From an uncultured Coriobacteriales bacterium (GTDB taxonomy: Bacteria; Actinomycetota; Coriobacteriia; Coriobacteriales; UMGS124): a stretch of 64,000 nucleotides of DNA. Positions 1 through 7,386 of the stretch are shown here, piece by piece; position 1 is the stretch's first letter, and each line of letters opens with the position of its first letter. The DNA lies in the NCBI GenBank assembly GCA_934654475.1, contig CAKUFZ010000006.1:51420-115419 (forward strand), given 5' to 3'. Below the pieces are notes generated by a model that did no database searches, had not been told where the DNA came from, and saw only the letters and a program-made list of their open reading frames with translations. The position numbers were made by a program, and so were the translations under genes.

Positions 1-596
1 GCGCTGCCCACAATGGGCACGAGCCTCTCCTTGCTGCCCTTGCCAAAGATACGCAGAAATCCGGCGTCGAGATAGCAGGCGGAAAGGTCGAGGCCCGCGA
101 GCTCGCTCACGCGCAGGCCGCAGCCATAGAGCACCTCGAGCATCGTCTTGTCGCGCATGCCGATGGGCGTTTCAGGAAACGGCTGGTCAAGCAGCTCGAA
201 GGCCTTTTCCACCGAGATGGTCTCAGGCAGGCGCTGGGGCTTGCGGGGAGCCTTCACCTCAGAGGTGGGGAGCTTCTCCGCAAGCCCGTCGACATAGAGG
301 AACTTATGCAGGCCCTTGATGGCCGAGACGGCCCTCTGGATGCTCGTGGCGGCCTTGCCCTCGTCGTGCAGGTGAGCCTGGTACGCTTCCACAAGACCGC
401 GTTCCACCTGGTCGGGAGCGTTGACACCGTGCTCGTCTGCCAGCCATGCGACCCACGCGGTAAGGTCGCGCCTGTAGGCATCCACCGTGTTCTTGGAGGA
501 GCCTTTCTCGACGCGCAGGTAATCGATATAGTCGGCCAAGCCCGCCTCGAGGGCGGACCTGGCCTGATTCGCTATGTCAGTCTTCGGCGCCGGCAC
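1..596 (-). CDS. xerD: Tyrosine site-specific recombinase, XerC/XerD type (partial)
   Basis: Cuts and rejoins DNA at dif-like sites to resolve chromosome dimers. The visible 198 codons hold the N-terminal SAM-like core-binding domain (GLADYIDYLRVEKG, then SKNTVDAYRRDL) and the start of the catalytic domain, with the first catalytic arginine in YGCGLRVSEL followed by FGKGSKERLVPI. The distal catalytic residues (HxxR, H, Tyr) lie beyond the window edge, so intactness cannot be judged. The start chosen is GTG at 596, the only start codon in frame between the pyrG stop and the conserved N-terminus. It lies 3 nt after the pyrG stop, so the two are probably co-transcribed. XerC versus XerD cannot be separated from this part; the symbol is a best guess. 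Confidence 0.85.
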   Translation of the reverse strand, partial: MPAPKTDIANQARSALEAGLADYIDYLRVEKGSSKNTVDAYRRDLTAWVAWLADEHGVNAPDQVERGLVEAYQAHLHDEGKAATSIQRAVSAIKGLHKFLYVDGLAEKLPTSEVKAPRKPQRLPETISVEKAFELLDQPFPETPIGMRDKTMLEVLYGCGLRVSELAGLDLSACYLDAGFLRIFGKGSKERLVPIVGS

Positions 597-599
597 AGC

Positions 600-2231
600 T
601 TACCGCTCGTCGGCCTGAGCGCAGGAGGCCTTGATGAAGTCGCGGAACAGGGGATGCGGCTTGGTGGGGCGACTGCAGAACTCGGGGTGGAACTGGCCCG
701 CGACAAACCAGGGGTGGACGTCGCGGGGAAGCTCGATCATCTCGACGAGGCGACCGTCGGGCGAGGTGCCCGACACAACCAGGCCCGCCTCCACAAGCTG
801 GGAACGGAACTCGTTGTTCACCTCGAAACGATGGCGGTGACGCTCGGAGATATGCTCCTGGCCATAGGCCTCGGCACCCAGCGTGCCAGCGACGACGTCG
901 CAGGGATAGGCGCCCAGGCGCATGGTGCCGCCCATGTCGACGATGCCGGCCTGGTCGGGCATGAGGGCGATGACGGGATGCTGGGTCGTCTCGCTGAACT
1001 CGGCAGAGTTGGCGTCGGCCCAGCCGAGCACGTCGCGGGCAAACTCGGTCACGGCAACCTGAAGGCCCAGGCAGATGCCGAGATAAGGAATCTTGTGCGT
1101 GCGAGCATAGCGGGCCGCGCAAATCTTGCCCTCGAATGCGCGCGAGCCAAAGCCGCCGGGCACGAGGATGCCGTCGGCGCTGCCCAGGACCTCGTCGGCA
1201 TTTGCGTCGCAAAGCGTCTCGCCGTCGATGAGCTCGATGTCAACGGCGCGGCCGTTGGCAACGCCGGCATGATGCAGGGCCTCAATGACCGACAGGTATG
1301 CGTCGGGAAGCTGGGTGTACTTGCCCACAAGCTTGATCTTGACCTCGCCGAGCGTCTCGCGGGTTGCCTCGGCGGCCGCCTTGGCATCGAGGAAGGCATC
1401 CCACTCGGCCATGTCGGACGTGCGCGGGTCCAGACCCAGGCGCTCGCAAACCTTGAGGTCAAAGCCCTGGTCGGCAAGCATCTTGGGCACGTCGTAGATG
1501 GAGGGGCAGTCGCCGTTCACAAAGACCTCGTCGGGGTCGACGTCGCAGAACGACGCGATCTTGTGGCAGATCTTGTCGTCGACCTCGTGGTCGGCGCGCA
1601 GGACGATGATGTCAGGAGAGACGCCCAGGCCGCGCAGCTCCTTGACGGAATGCTGGGTAGGCTTGGTCTTCACCTCGTGCGACGCGGCGATGTAGGGAAG
1701 CAGCGACACGTGGATGTAGCAGACGTTCTCGTATCCCACGTCCTTGCGGAACTGGCGGATGGCCTCGATGAAAGGCTGCGACTCGATGTCGCCGATGGTA
1801 CCGCCGATCTCGGTGATGACGACGTCGGCGCCGGCCTTGTCGGCCACGCGGTGCATACGAGCCTTGATTTCGTTGGTGACATGGGGAATGACCTGGACCG
1901 TGCCGCCGAGAAAGTCGCCGTGGCGCTCGCGGTTGATGAGGGTCTGGTATACCGAGCCCTGTGTGACATTGGAGTCGCGGTTGAGGCTCTCATCGATGAA
2001 GCGCTCGTAGTGGCCCAGGTCGAGGTCGCCCTCATGGCCGTCGTCGGTCACGAAGACCTCGCCGTGCTGGAAGGGGCTCATCGTGCCGGGGTCGACGTTG
2101 AGGTAGGGATCCATCTTCTGCATCGTGACCTTGTAGCCGCGGCTCTTGAGAAGGCGGCCCAAGGATGCTGCAGTGATGCCCTTACCCAGGGACGATACGA
2201 CTCCGCCAGTCACGAATACATGTTTTGTCAT
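600..2231 (-). CDS. pyrG: CTP synthase
   Basis: Makes CTP from UTP, ATP and glutamine in the cytosol, the last step of pyrimidine nucleotide synthesis. It is full length at 543 residues. The N-terminal amidoligase domain begins TKHVFVTGGVVSSLGKG with the P-loop at about residues 9-18. The C-terminal class I glutamine amidotransferase domain has the nucleophile Cys387 in YLGICLGLQ and the His515/Glu517 pair in GQFHPEFCSRP. The start is ATG at 2231, with a purine-rich stretch (GAGAGGAAC) upstream. The recombinase gene follows after 3 nt. All catalytic residues seen are intact. Confidence 0.97.
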   Translation of the reverse strand: MTKHVFVTGGVVSSLGKGITAASLGRLLKSRGYKVTMQKMDPYLNVDPGTMSPFQHGEVFVTDDGHEGDLDLGHYERFIDESLNRDSNVTQGSVYQTLINRERHGDFLGGTVQVIPHVTNEIKARMHRVADKAGADVVITEIGGTIGDIESQPFIEAIRQFRKDVGYENVCYIHVSLLPYIAASHEVKTKPTQHSVKELRGLGVSPDIIVLRADHEVDDKICHKIASFCDVDPDEVFVNGDCPSIYDVPKMLADQGFDLKVCERLGLDPRTSDMAEWDAFLDAKAAAEATRETLGEVKIKLVGKYTQLPDAYLSVIEALHHAGVANGRAVDIELIDGETLCDANADEVLGSADGILVPGGFGSRAFEGKICAARYARTHKIPYLGICLGLQVAVTEFARDVLGWADANSAEFSETTQHPVIALMPDQAGIVDMGGTMRLGAYPCDVVAGTLGAEAYGQEHISERHRHRFEVNNEFRSQLVEAGLVVSGTSPDGRLVEMIELPRDVHPWFVAGQFHPEFCSRPTKPHPLFRDFIKASCAQADER

Positions 2232-2294
2232 AGGTGAGTTCCCGTTCCTCTCGCCATGCCGTACGCGGCGGCAGCCGTTAAGTTACGGGGCTTC

Positions 2295-2303
2295 ATTTTA
2301 GCA
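2295..2303 (-). promoter_or_regulatory. Possible extended -10 element upstream of pyrG
   Basis: On the minus strand this reads TGCTAAAAT, an extended -10 (TGn plus TAAAAT) about 65 nt upstream of the pyrG start. No convincing -35 hexamer is present at 17-18 nt, which is tolerable for an extended -10 promoter. I found no attenuator hairpin in the leader. Confidence 0.3.
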
Positions 2304-2387
2304 CGGCCATGTTTCAAGTCGTGTTCGCCGCAGATATCAATAAAATATTGAAAATATTGCCGACATACGAAAAGCACCACGTCTCCC

Positions 2388-3920
2388 CTACTCGCCCTTG
2401 CCCTCGACCAAGTCGATGAGCTCCTGGTGAGAGTGGATGTCGAGCTTGGCATAGATATGCTTGACGTGGGCCTTGACGGTGTTGCGCGACACACTCAATC
2501 GCTCCTCGATGTACTCGCGGTTGCGCCCGCGCGCAAGCATCTCGAACACCTCGGCCTCGCGGGGCGTGAGCTGATGGTCGGACGCCACCTGGGCGCAACG
2601 CTCAGCGAAAGCCTCATCGGCCGAAGCATGCACCTCGATGTCGGGCTCAGGGGGCACGACACCTTCAATCGTGGCGCGCAACGAGAAGCCGCGCAGGCCG
2701 AAGAGCATGTACGCGACGAGCGCCAGCAGCAAAAGGGCGACGAACTGGGCAAGCTGCTGGTGGCCGTCTGTAACCTCGATGCGGTTTGCCGTGGTGCCCA
2801 AAAGGGCGCCCAGCGTCGTGGCAAGGCCCGACATGCCCTGGCCCCACCCCATGATGGACAGGGCGGCAAGAGGGTTGCGGGAGGCGAGGGCAACAAGCGT
2901 GGAATTGAGGGCGACGCCAAACACGCAGGTACCGACCGTGAGAAGGCCGTTTGCCAACACTGCGCTGCTCGGCCCGATCACTATGACAAGCAAAAAGCCA
3001 GCCGTGAGAGCAAGAAGCGACACGTTGACGATCTCGTCGCCAATGAATCGGCCTCCGAGCGCAAGCACCACGAGCGCAAGCACGCCCGCAAATGCAAGGC
3101 CGAGGTTGCCGAAAGACGGTGAGCCCGCCACCTCGCCGAAACGCAGCGCAAAGCCGAACGCCGCCTGCACGAGAATGATGCAGATGTAAAGATTGCTCGT
3201 AAGCGGCAGATACGAGGCGGGGCGCGTCACAGAGAGTTCCGTGGCGGCGGGCCCTGCCGCAATCTCGTCGGCAAGGACGCCGGCGCGACGATGGGCGCAT
3301 ACGAGACAGACGGGAACAAGCACCGCAAGCAAAACGGCGCACACCTGCTGTGGAAGCGCGACAACGCGCACAATCAGGTCAAGCAGCTGGGCAAACACGG
3401 CACCCATCGCGATGGCAACGACCGCCTGGGGCGCAGGCAACGACACGGCCGACAGGTTCGAGCTGATGGAGGCCCATCCGCGGCTCGTCACAAACAGGCA
3501 TGCTCCCAACACCAAAAGGGCTGGGACGCGCAGGATCAAACCCATGAGCACGCCAATGACGCCGAGGGCCCAGATGCTCAACATGCACATAAAGAGACGT
3601 TTGCCGCTCAGAAGCGCAGGACGGGCAAGCGAGATGAGACCGAGCGCAATGGAGACAAGCGCGCTGCACGTGATCGAGATATCACGCGCGTAGGTAAACA
3701 CATCATCGAACAGGGGAAACAACGAACGGTTCATGAGCTGCACGGCGAGGCCCGCCAGGCCCATCGCACAGCAGACAAGCCAGAACCCACGGCTGGCAAA
3801 CGTCTCCCGGCAGAACTCGCGTACGTGCTGTGCCGCCTGTGCCACCGCCCCGCCCCCTTCGCGCGCAAACCGCCCCGACACCTGCGATTCTACACGCGAA
3901 AGGGGCAGCCCCCAGCCCAT
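2388..3920 (-). CDS. Membrane-bound LuxR-family transcriptional regulator
   Basis: A predicted membrane sensor-regulator. The first ~400 residues are a run of hydrophobic helices (about 12, MFS-like), beginning with GFWLVCCAMGLAGLAVQ. A short hydrophilic linker follows, then a C-terminal LuxR/GerE helix-turn-helix (LTPREAEVFEMLARGRNREY, then SRNTVKAHVKHIYAKL). This architecture is expanded in Eggerthellaceae, typically beside Tat-exported reductases. Here the gene lies downstream of the flavoprotein gene on the same strand, separated by a 335-bp palindromic repeat cluster, so it probably controls that reductase; the ligand is unknown. I use ATG 3920; a TTG at 3941 would add seven residues and neither start has an ideal ribosome-binding site. 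Confidence 0.85.
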   Translation of the reverse strand: MGWGLPLSRVESQVSGRFAREGGGAVAQAAQHVREFCRETFASRGFWLVCCAMGLAGLAVQLMNRSLFPLFDDVFTYARDISITCSALVSIALGLISLARPALLSGKRLFMCMLSIWALGVIGVLMGLILRVPALLVLGACLFVTSRGWASISSNLSAVSLPAPQAVVAIAMGAVFAQLLDLIVRVVALPQQVCAVLLAVLVPVCLVCAHRRAGVLADEIAAGPAATELSVTRPASYLPLTSNLYICIILVQAAFGFALRFGEVAGSPSFGNLGLAFAGVLALVVLALGGRFIGDEIVNVSLLALTAGFLLVIVIGPSSAVLANGLLTVGTCVFGVALNSTLVALASRNPLAALSIMGWGQGMSGLATTLGALLGTTANRIEVTDGHQQLAQFVALLLLALVAYMLFGLRGFSLRATIEGVVPPEPDIEVHASADEAFAERCAQVASDHQLTPREAEVFEMLARGRNREYIEERLSVSRNTVKAHVKHIYAKLDIHSHQELIDLVEGKGE

Positions 3921-3986
3921 GGCCGAAGACTGCCCCCTCAAACACTCAAACTTCCCTCTAACCCCACATCACGAGGCATCACAGCG

Positions 3987-4014
3987 CCGCGGAACGCAGC
4001 GCCTGAGGTTCCGC
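3987..4014. repeat. Family 1 palindromic repeat, right-half fragment
   Basis: Right half of the family 1 element: the conserved GGAACGCAGC box followed by the arm GCCTGAGGTTCCGC. Its arm GCGCCTGAG pairs with CTCAGGCGC of the next copy rather than with a left half of its own, suggesting rearrangement or loss by recombination between copies. Confidence 0.7.
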
Positions 4015-4027
4015 AACCCATCAAAAC

Positions 4028-4131
4028 GCAGGTTCTCAGGCGCAAGGCGCGCGGAGTCGATGTGCGCGGTGCGGGCCTTTGGCCTACTGGAGTACATGAG
4101 ACTCCGCGGAACGCAGCGCATCAGGTTCCGC
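4028..4131. repeat. Family 1 palindromic repeat, long-loop copy
   Basis: Order of parts: left outer arm, GCAAGGCGC box, inner stem GCGGAGT, a long loop arm (GTGCGCGGTGCGGGCC), TACTGGAGTACATGAG, inner stem ACTCCGC, GGAACGCAGC box, right outer arm. The inner stem is perfect (GCGGAGT/ACTCCGC). The outer arms of this copy match each other poorly; the left arm pairs better with the preceding fragment. Confidence 0.8.
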
Positions 4132-4144
4132 ATCCCACCAAAAG

Positions 4145-4249
4145 GCGGGTTCTCGTCCGCAAGGCGCCGGGAGGCGATGCGTACTGGACGTACACCAAAG
4201 GCGCGCACCGCGCGTGAGCCTTCCGGGAACGCAGCGGACGAGGTCCCGC
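4145..4249. repeat. Family 1 palindromic repeat, copy beside the flavoprotein stop
   Basis: A complete nested palindrome: outer arms GCGGGTTCTCGTCC and GGACGAGGTCCCGC, GCAAGGCGC and GGAACGCAGC boxes, an inner stem, and an apex with GTACTGGACGTAC. It ends 6 nt from the flavoprotein stop codon, so it would form the 3' end of that transcript and may act in termination or mRNA protection. Confidence 0.85.
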
Positions 4250-4255
4250 ATCATC

Positions 4256-5953
4256 CTAGTTGGCGAACTCCTGGCCGAGAACGTAAGCTTCGACCGTAGT
4301 ACGCCCGCACGCAAGGCCGGTGAACAGGTTGGGGTAGCTCACGCAGAAGAAGCCGCCCGAGCAGTCGCCGATGGCATAGAGGCCCTCGATGGGGTTGTTG
4401 TCCTGGTCGAGAACCTGCATGTGCGTGTTGATGAGCAGGCCGTCGAACGTGGCGAGGTGCCAGGCGCCGGTGCGCACGCCATAGAAAGGCGGCGTGTCGA
4501 GCTTCGTGAGGCGGTAGGCCTCCTTGTAGTAGTCGGGGTCGGCGCCTTCGTCGCAATAGCCGTTGTACTTCTCAACCGTGGCCACAAGGTTCTCAGCGGG
4601 GATGTTGAGCTTCTCGGCGAGCTCCTCGATGGTGTCGGCCTGCTGGATGTAGCCGTCCTCGATGAGCTTGGCGTTCATGTTGTCCCACACCACGTCGAAC
4701 GGGATGTTGTTCTTGGCGCCGTTGTCGAAGGGGAACAGGCGGCAGCAGCCAACCTCGTTGAGCTGCTCGGCCTTAGCCTTGGCGTCGGAGTCCCAGATGT
4801 CGCAGTAGGTGTGGTAAGGCTGGCTCCACGTGGAGTGCAGCATATAGTCGTAAGGACCGCTCTCGTTGCAGAAGCGCTCGCCGTTGAGGTTGACCTTGAG
4901 GAAGGGCTGCTCGCCGAACCAGAACCAACGGCCCACGACGCCATTGCCGGCAACCTCGTCAGGCATGACGCAGCAGCGGTTGAACAGGATGGAGGTGCCG
5001 ATCGGGTCCTTGCGGGCACCGAGCCACATACCGGCCTTGATACCGGAGCCGTCATCGGTGGAACCCATGGTGCACAGGATGCGGCCGTCGACGATTTCGG
5101 GCTGCAGGGCCTTCATCATATCGGTGTTCGTGGAGTAACCGCCCGTGGCGAGCACCACGCCCTTGGAGGCGTTGATGCGCACGTAGTGGCCGTCGGTGGT
5201 GTCCTGGGCGATGGCACCGGTCACGCGGCCGGACTCGTCCTGCTCGAGCTTAACCAGGGGGCAGCTCCAGCGCACCTCGACGCCGGCGTCGATGGCAGCC
5301 TGGCGCATGACAGCGGTGTAGGAGTCGTCCTCGCCGGCAGCCTCGGTCTTCTGCGGGCTGTGACCGGTGGCGTAGGCGCGGTCGCGGCCCTCGCCGTCTT
5401 GGTTGCCGATGCCACCCTCGAACTCCATGACCAACTTGCCCGTGGCCTCGATGGTGTCAGTGACCCAGTCGATGACCTCACCGGAGCGCTGAGCCCACAT
5501 CTTGATGAGGTCGTAATTACAGAAGCCGTTGGCGTAGCGAACGATGTCCTCGACGGCGTCCTTCTCCTCAAACTTGAACTCGGGGAACTCCTCGAAGGCA
5601 GCAAGCTGGAGCTTGGAGTTCATAGCGCCAATGTCCTCGCGCATCGTCTGGCAGCTCTCCTCGGCGTCACGCTCAATGACGAGGGTCTTGCTGCCGTTCT
5701 GTGCGCAGGAAAGCGCGCAGGGCACACCGCCGGTGGCAAAGCCGCAAATGAGCACCTCTGTCTCGAGGGTCTCGGTGATGTCGGACTCGGCGATCTCGGG
5801 CGCCTCGCCCAGCCAAGCGGGGTTACCCTCGGCGGTCAGGGCGTCCTGGGCCTGGGCGGAGGTAGCGCCGGACAGGTTGGCGGCTGCGGCGACGCCTGCA
5901 CCTGCAAGGGCGGCACCTGCGACAAAGTTACGGCGGGTCAGGGTCTCGTTCAT
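4256..5953 (-). CDS. Tat-exported FAD-dependent reductase (fumarate reductase flavoprotein/UrdA type)
   Basis: A probable extracytoplasmic flavin reductase of the fumarate reductase/succinate dehydrogenase flavoprotein superfamily, 565 residues. The N-terminus carries a twin-arginine signal (TRRNFVAGAALAGAG) and Ala-rich cleavage region. The FAD-binding fold follows (TEVLICGFATGGVPCALSC, then the acidic end LVIERD), with the flavin-binding C-terminus (GLYAIGDCSGGFFC, then LACGRTTVEAY). The substrate cannot be read; fumarate, urocanate-like and other enoate acceptors are all possible. No membrane anchor or cytochrome subunit is encoded beside it, so the electron donor must come from elsewhere. 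ATG 5953 was chosen because GGAAGGA sits 8 nt upstream; the in-frame TTG at 5959 is too close to it. The regulator downstream probably controls it. Confidence 0.9.
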   Translation of the reverse strand: MNETLTRRNFVAGAALAGAGVAAAANLSGATSAQAQDALTAEGNPAWLGEAPEIAESDITETLETEVLICGFATGGVPCALSCAQNGSKTLVIERDAEESCQTMREDIGAMNSKLQLAAFEEFPEFKFEEKDAVEDIVRYANGFCNYDLIKMWAQRSGEVIDWVTDTIEATGKLVMEFEGGIGNQDGEGRDRAYATGHSPQKTEAAGEDDSYTAVMRQAAIDAGVEVRWSCPLVKLEQDESGRVTGAIAQDTTDGHYVRINASKGVVLATGGYSTNTDMMKALQPEIVDGRILCTMGSTDDGSGIKAGMWLGARKDPIGTSILFNRCCVMPDEVAGNGVVGRWFWFGEQPFLKVNLNGERFCNESGPYDYMLHSTWSQPYHTYCDIWDSDAKAKAEQLNEVGCCRLFPFDNGAKNNIPFDVVWDNMNAKLIEDGYIQQADTIEELAEKLNIPAENLVATVEKYNGYCDEGADPDYYKEAYRLTKLDTPPFYGVRTGAWHLATFDGLLINTHMQVLDQDNNPIEGLYAIGDCSGGFFCVSYPNLFTGLACGRTTVEAYVLGQEFAN

Positions 5954-6092
5954 GGTCAATGTCCTTCCGTTGCGTTCAACTTATATGGGAACACACTCGT
6001 TCGCGACGCACGCCTGCAGGCATCCCCGCGCTTGACCGCGTCGCTGACACCCATAATGGCCCGCCTGCCCCCTAGGAACCATTGCCCAGCCA

Positions 6093-6186
6093 GGGTAATC
6101 TTTTATTTGCATATCTACCAGGTAAAATAAAAACAATTACCCCGCCTGGGTAAGCGCATTTTCGCGCTGGAAACCCTCGAGGGTAA
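6093..6186. promoter_or_regulatory. Cluster of GGGTAA/TTACCC boxes upstream of the flavoprotein gene
   Basis: GGGTAA occurs at 6093, 6148 and 6181 and a variant (CCAGGTAAAA) around 6119-6126, spaced about 27-33 nt, roughly three helical turns. TTACCC at 6137-6142 and GGGTAA at 6148-6153 form a perfect 6-bp inverted repeat with a 5-nt gap. The cluster lies 140-235 nt upstream of the flavoprotein start. It is a candidate activator site, possibly for the neighbouring LuxR regulator (inference). Confidence 0.45.
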
Positions 6187-6298
6187 TGGCGCAAGTGCGC
6201 CGAGAGACCGAGTGCCGTCCTCGGCCGCCATAAGGCCGCAGGCTGATCTTGAGACACGCGCGCCCGCAAGCCCAAGGCCACGCACGCCTTGTCCACCA

Positions 6299-6372
6299 CC
6301 CCATCGGCACGGTTCCGCCCCGCGTTGCATGCACGATGTCAGCCGCCCCATCGGCGTGGTTCCGCCTCGCTT
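6299..6372. repeat. Short direct repeat in the 6.19-6.46 kb intergenic stretch
   Basis: Two copies of CCCCATCGGC followed by GGTTCCGCC start at 6299 and 6346, 47 nt apart and differing at few positions. The surrounding 6187-6461 stretch has no supported gene. Function unknown. Confidence 0.5.
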
Positions 6373-6461
6373 CCACGCGCACAAAGCCACGCGCCCGGCG
6401 CATACGGCGCCCCATACATGTCGGCGCCTTCACCAACAGACGCCTGGCGGCGACGCGCAAC

Positions 6462-6497
6462 AAAAAACGCCCGGAGGGCCTAAGCCTTCCAGGCGTT
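6462..6497 (-). terminator. Rho-independent terminator after tRNA-Lys
   Basis: On the minus strand, an interrupted stem opening AACGCC and closing GGCGTT is followed by a run of six T. It lies 13 nt beyond the tRNA-Lys CCA end and would end the tRNA-His/tRNA-Lys transcript. Confidence 0.75.
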
Positions 6498-6509
6498 TCA
6501 AAGTTCACA

Positions 6510-6586
6510 TGGTGCGCCGTCAGGGATTCGAACCCTGGACCTTGGGATTAAGAGTCCCCTGCTCTGGCCAGCTGAGCTAACGGCGC
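6510..6586 (-). tRNA. tRNA-Lys (anticodon CTT)
   Basis: Complete cloverleaf: acceptor GCGCCGT/ACGGCGC, D arm GCTC/GAGC, anticodon loop CTCTTAA giving anticodon CTT (AAG codons), T arm CAGGG-TTCGAAT-CCCTG, discriminator A and an encoded CCA. It starts 3 nt after the end of tRNA-His and is probably co-transcribed with it. Confidence 0.95.
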
Positions 6587-6589
6587 AAA

Positions 6590-6666
6590 TGGGGTGAGAA
6601 AAGGGGCTCGAACCCTCGACCTTCGGAGCCACAATCCGACGCTCTGCCAACTGAGCTACTCCCACC
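6590..6666 (-). tRNA. tRNA-His (anticodon GTG)
   Basis: Complete cloverleaf with anticodon loop TTGTGGC (GTG), T loop TTCGAGC, encoded CCA, and the histidine identity pair: an extra 5' G (G-1, at 6666) opposite discriminator C. The acceptor stem pairs throughout with two G-U wobbles. It precedes tRNA-Lys in one transcript. Confidence 0.95.
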
Positions 6667-6755
6667 ACGTGCTGCAGGAGAATATTTTGCAGGAAGACGC
6701 GATGGAAGGCAAGTACTTTCTCGAAGAAATGCCTTTCACCACTAGATGCACAAAA

Positions 6756-7139
6756 CTAGGCCGTCACTGCGTCCTGCTCGACCTTGCTCGTGAGAATCGC
6801 CTCGACCCCACGTTCGCCGGTGTGGATGCGAATGGCCTCTTCCACAGGGTAGATGAAGATCTTGCCATCGCCCACCTCCCCTTCCTTGCCGGTACGGGCG
6901 GCCGCCAAGATGATGTCGGCAACCGTATCGACGCGTTCGTCGGGCAGGACAATCTCTATTTTGACCTTGGCCCGCATGCGCACGAGCACCTCGGTTCCCC
7001 GGTAGTACTCAGTCCAGCCGTGCTGGTTGCCGGCTCCCTGCACCTGTGAAATCGTCATGCCTTCGACGTTTGCGGCGAACAGGGCGCTCTTTACTTCTTC
7101 GACAGCCTCAGGGCGAACGATTGCCTCTATCTTCTTCAT
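6756..7139 (-). CDS. P-II family nitrogen regulatory protein
   Basis: A small trimeric signalling protein that senses ATP/ADP and 2-oxoglutarate and controls nitrogen-related targets, 127 residues. The core is recognisable: KKIEAIVRPEAVEEVKSAL, KVKIEIVLPDERVD, and the B/C-loop region GDGKIFIYPVEEAIRIHTGE. The T-loop reads TEYYRGTEV, so the position equivalent to the uridylylated Tyr51 of E. coli GlnB is Val51, and control by GlnD-type uridylylation is not expected. ATG 7139 was chosen because it opens the conserved MKKIEA and has GGAAAGGA upstream. No ammonium transporter or glutamine synthetase gene is adjacent. Confidence 0.92.
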   Translation of the reverse strand: MKKIEAIVRPEAVEEVKSALFAANVEGMTISQVQGAGNQHGWTEYYRGTEVLVRMRAKVKIEIVLPDERVDTVADIILAAARTGKEGEVGDGKIFIYPVEEAIRIHTGERGVEAILTSKVEQDAVTA

Positions 7140-7307
7140 GCATCCCGTCCTTTCCGGTGAGAGCGACACGTTGAATGGCCTTTGAGCCACTGTCACAGTA
7201 GGGCGGCAAGATTTCTCAGGCATTTCCGTAAACATCCGTTAACACAGCATTCGCCGAGCGCACAACAGGCCCAGGCGAAAGCACATCCCGCCTTATATGC
7301 AAGACAC

Positions 7308-7339
7308 AAAAAAGGCCCGCAGGAAATCCCGCGGGCCTT
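7308..7339 (-). terminator. Rho-independent terminator after the HtrA protease gene
   Basis: On the minus strand, the perfect stem AAGGCCCGC/GCGGGCCTT is followed by TTTTTT. It lies about 48 nt past the stop of the HtrA gene. Confidence 0.85.
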
Positions 7340-7386
7340 GCAAAAGACTTGCTTGTGGGTTGGTGCCGACCTTGCCGTCGGGGTGC

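Noticed and set aside
306..2237. A 643-codon plus-strand frame opposite pyrG
   Set aside because: Antisense shadow; CTP synthase motifs are intact on the minus strand.
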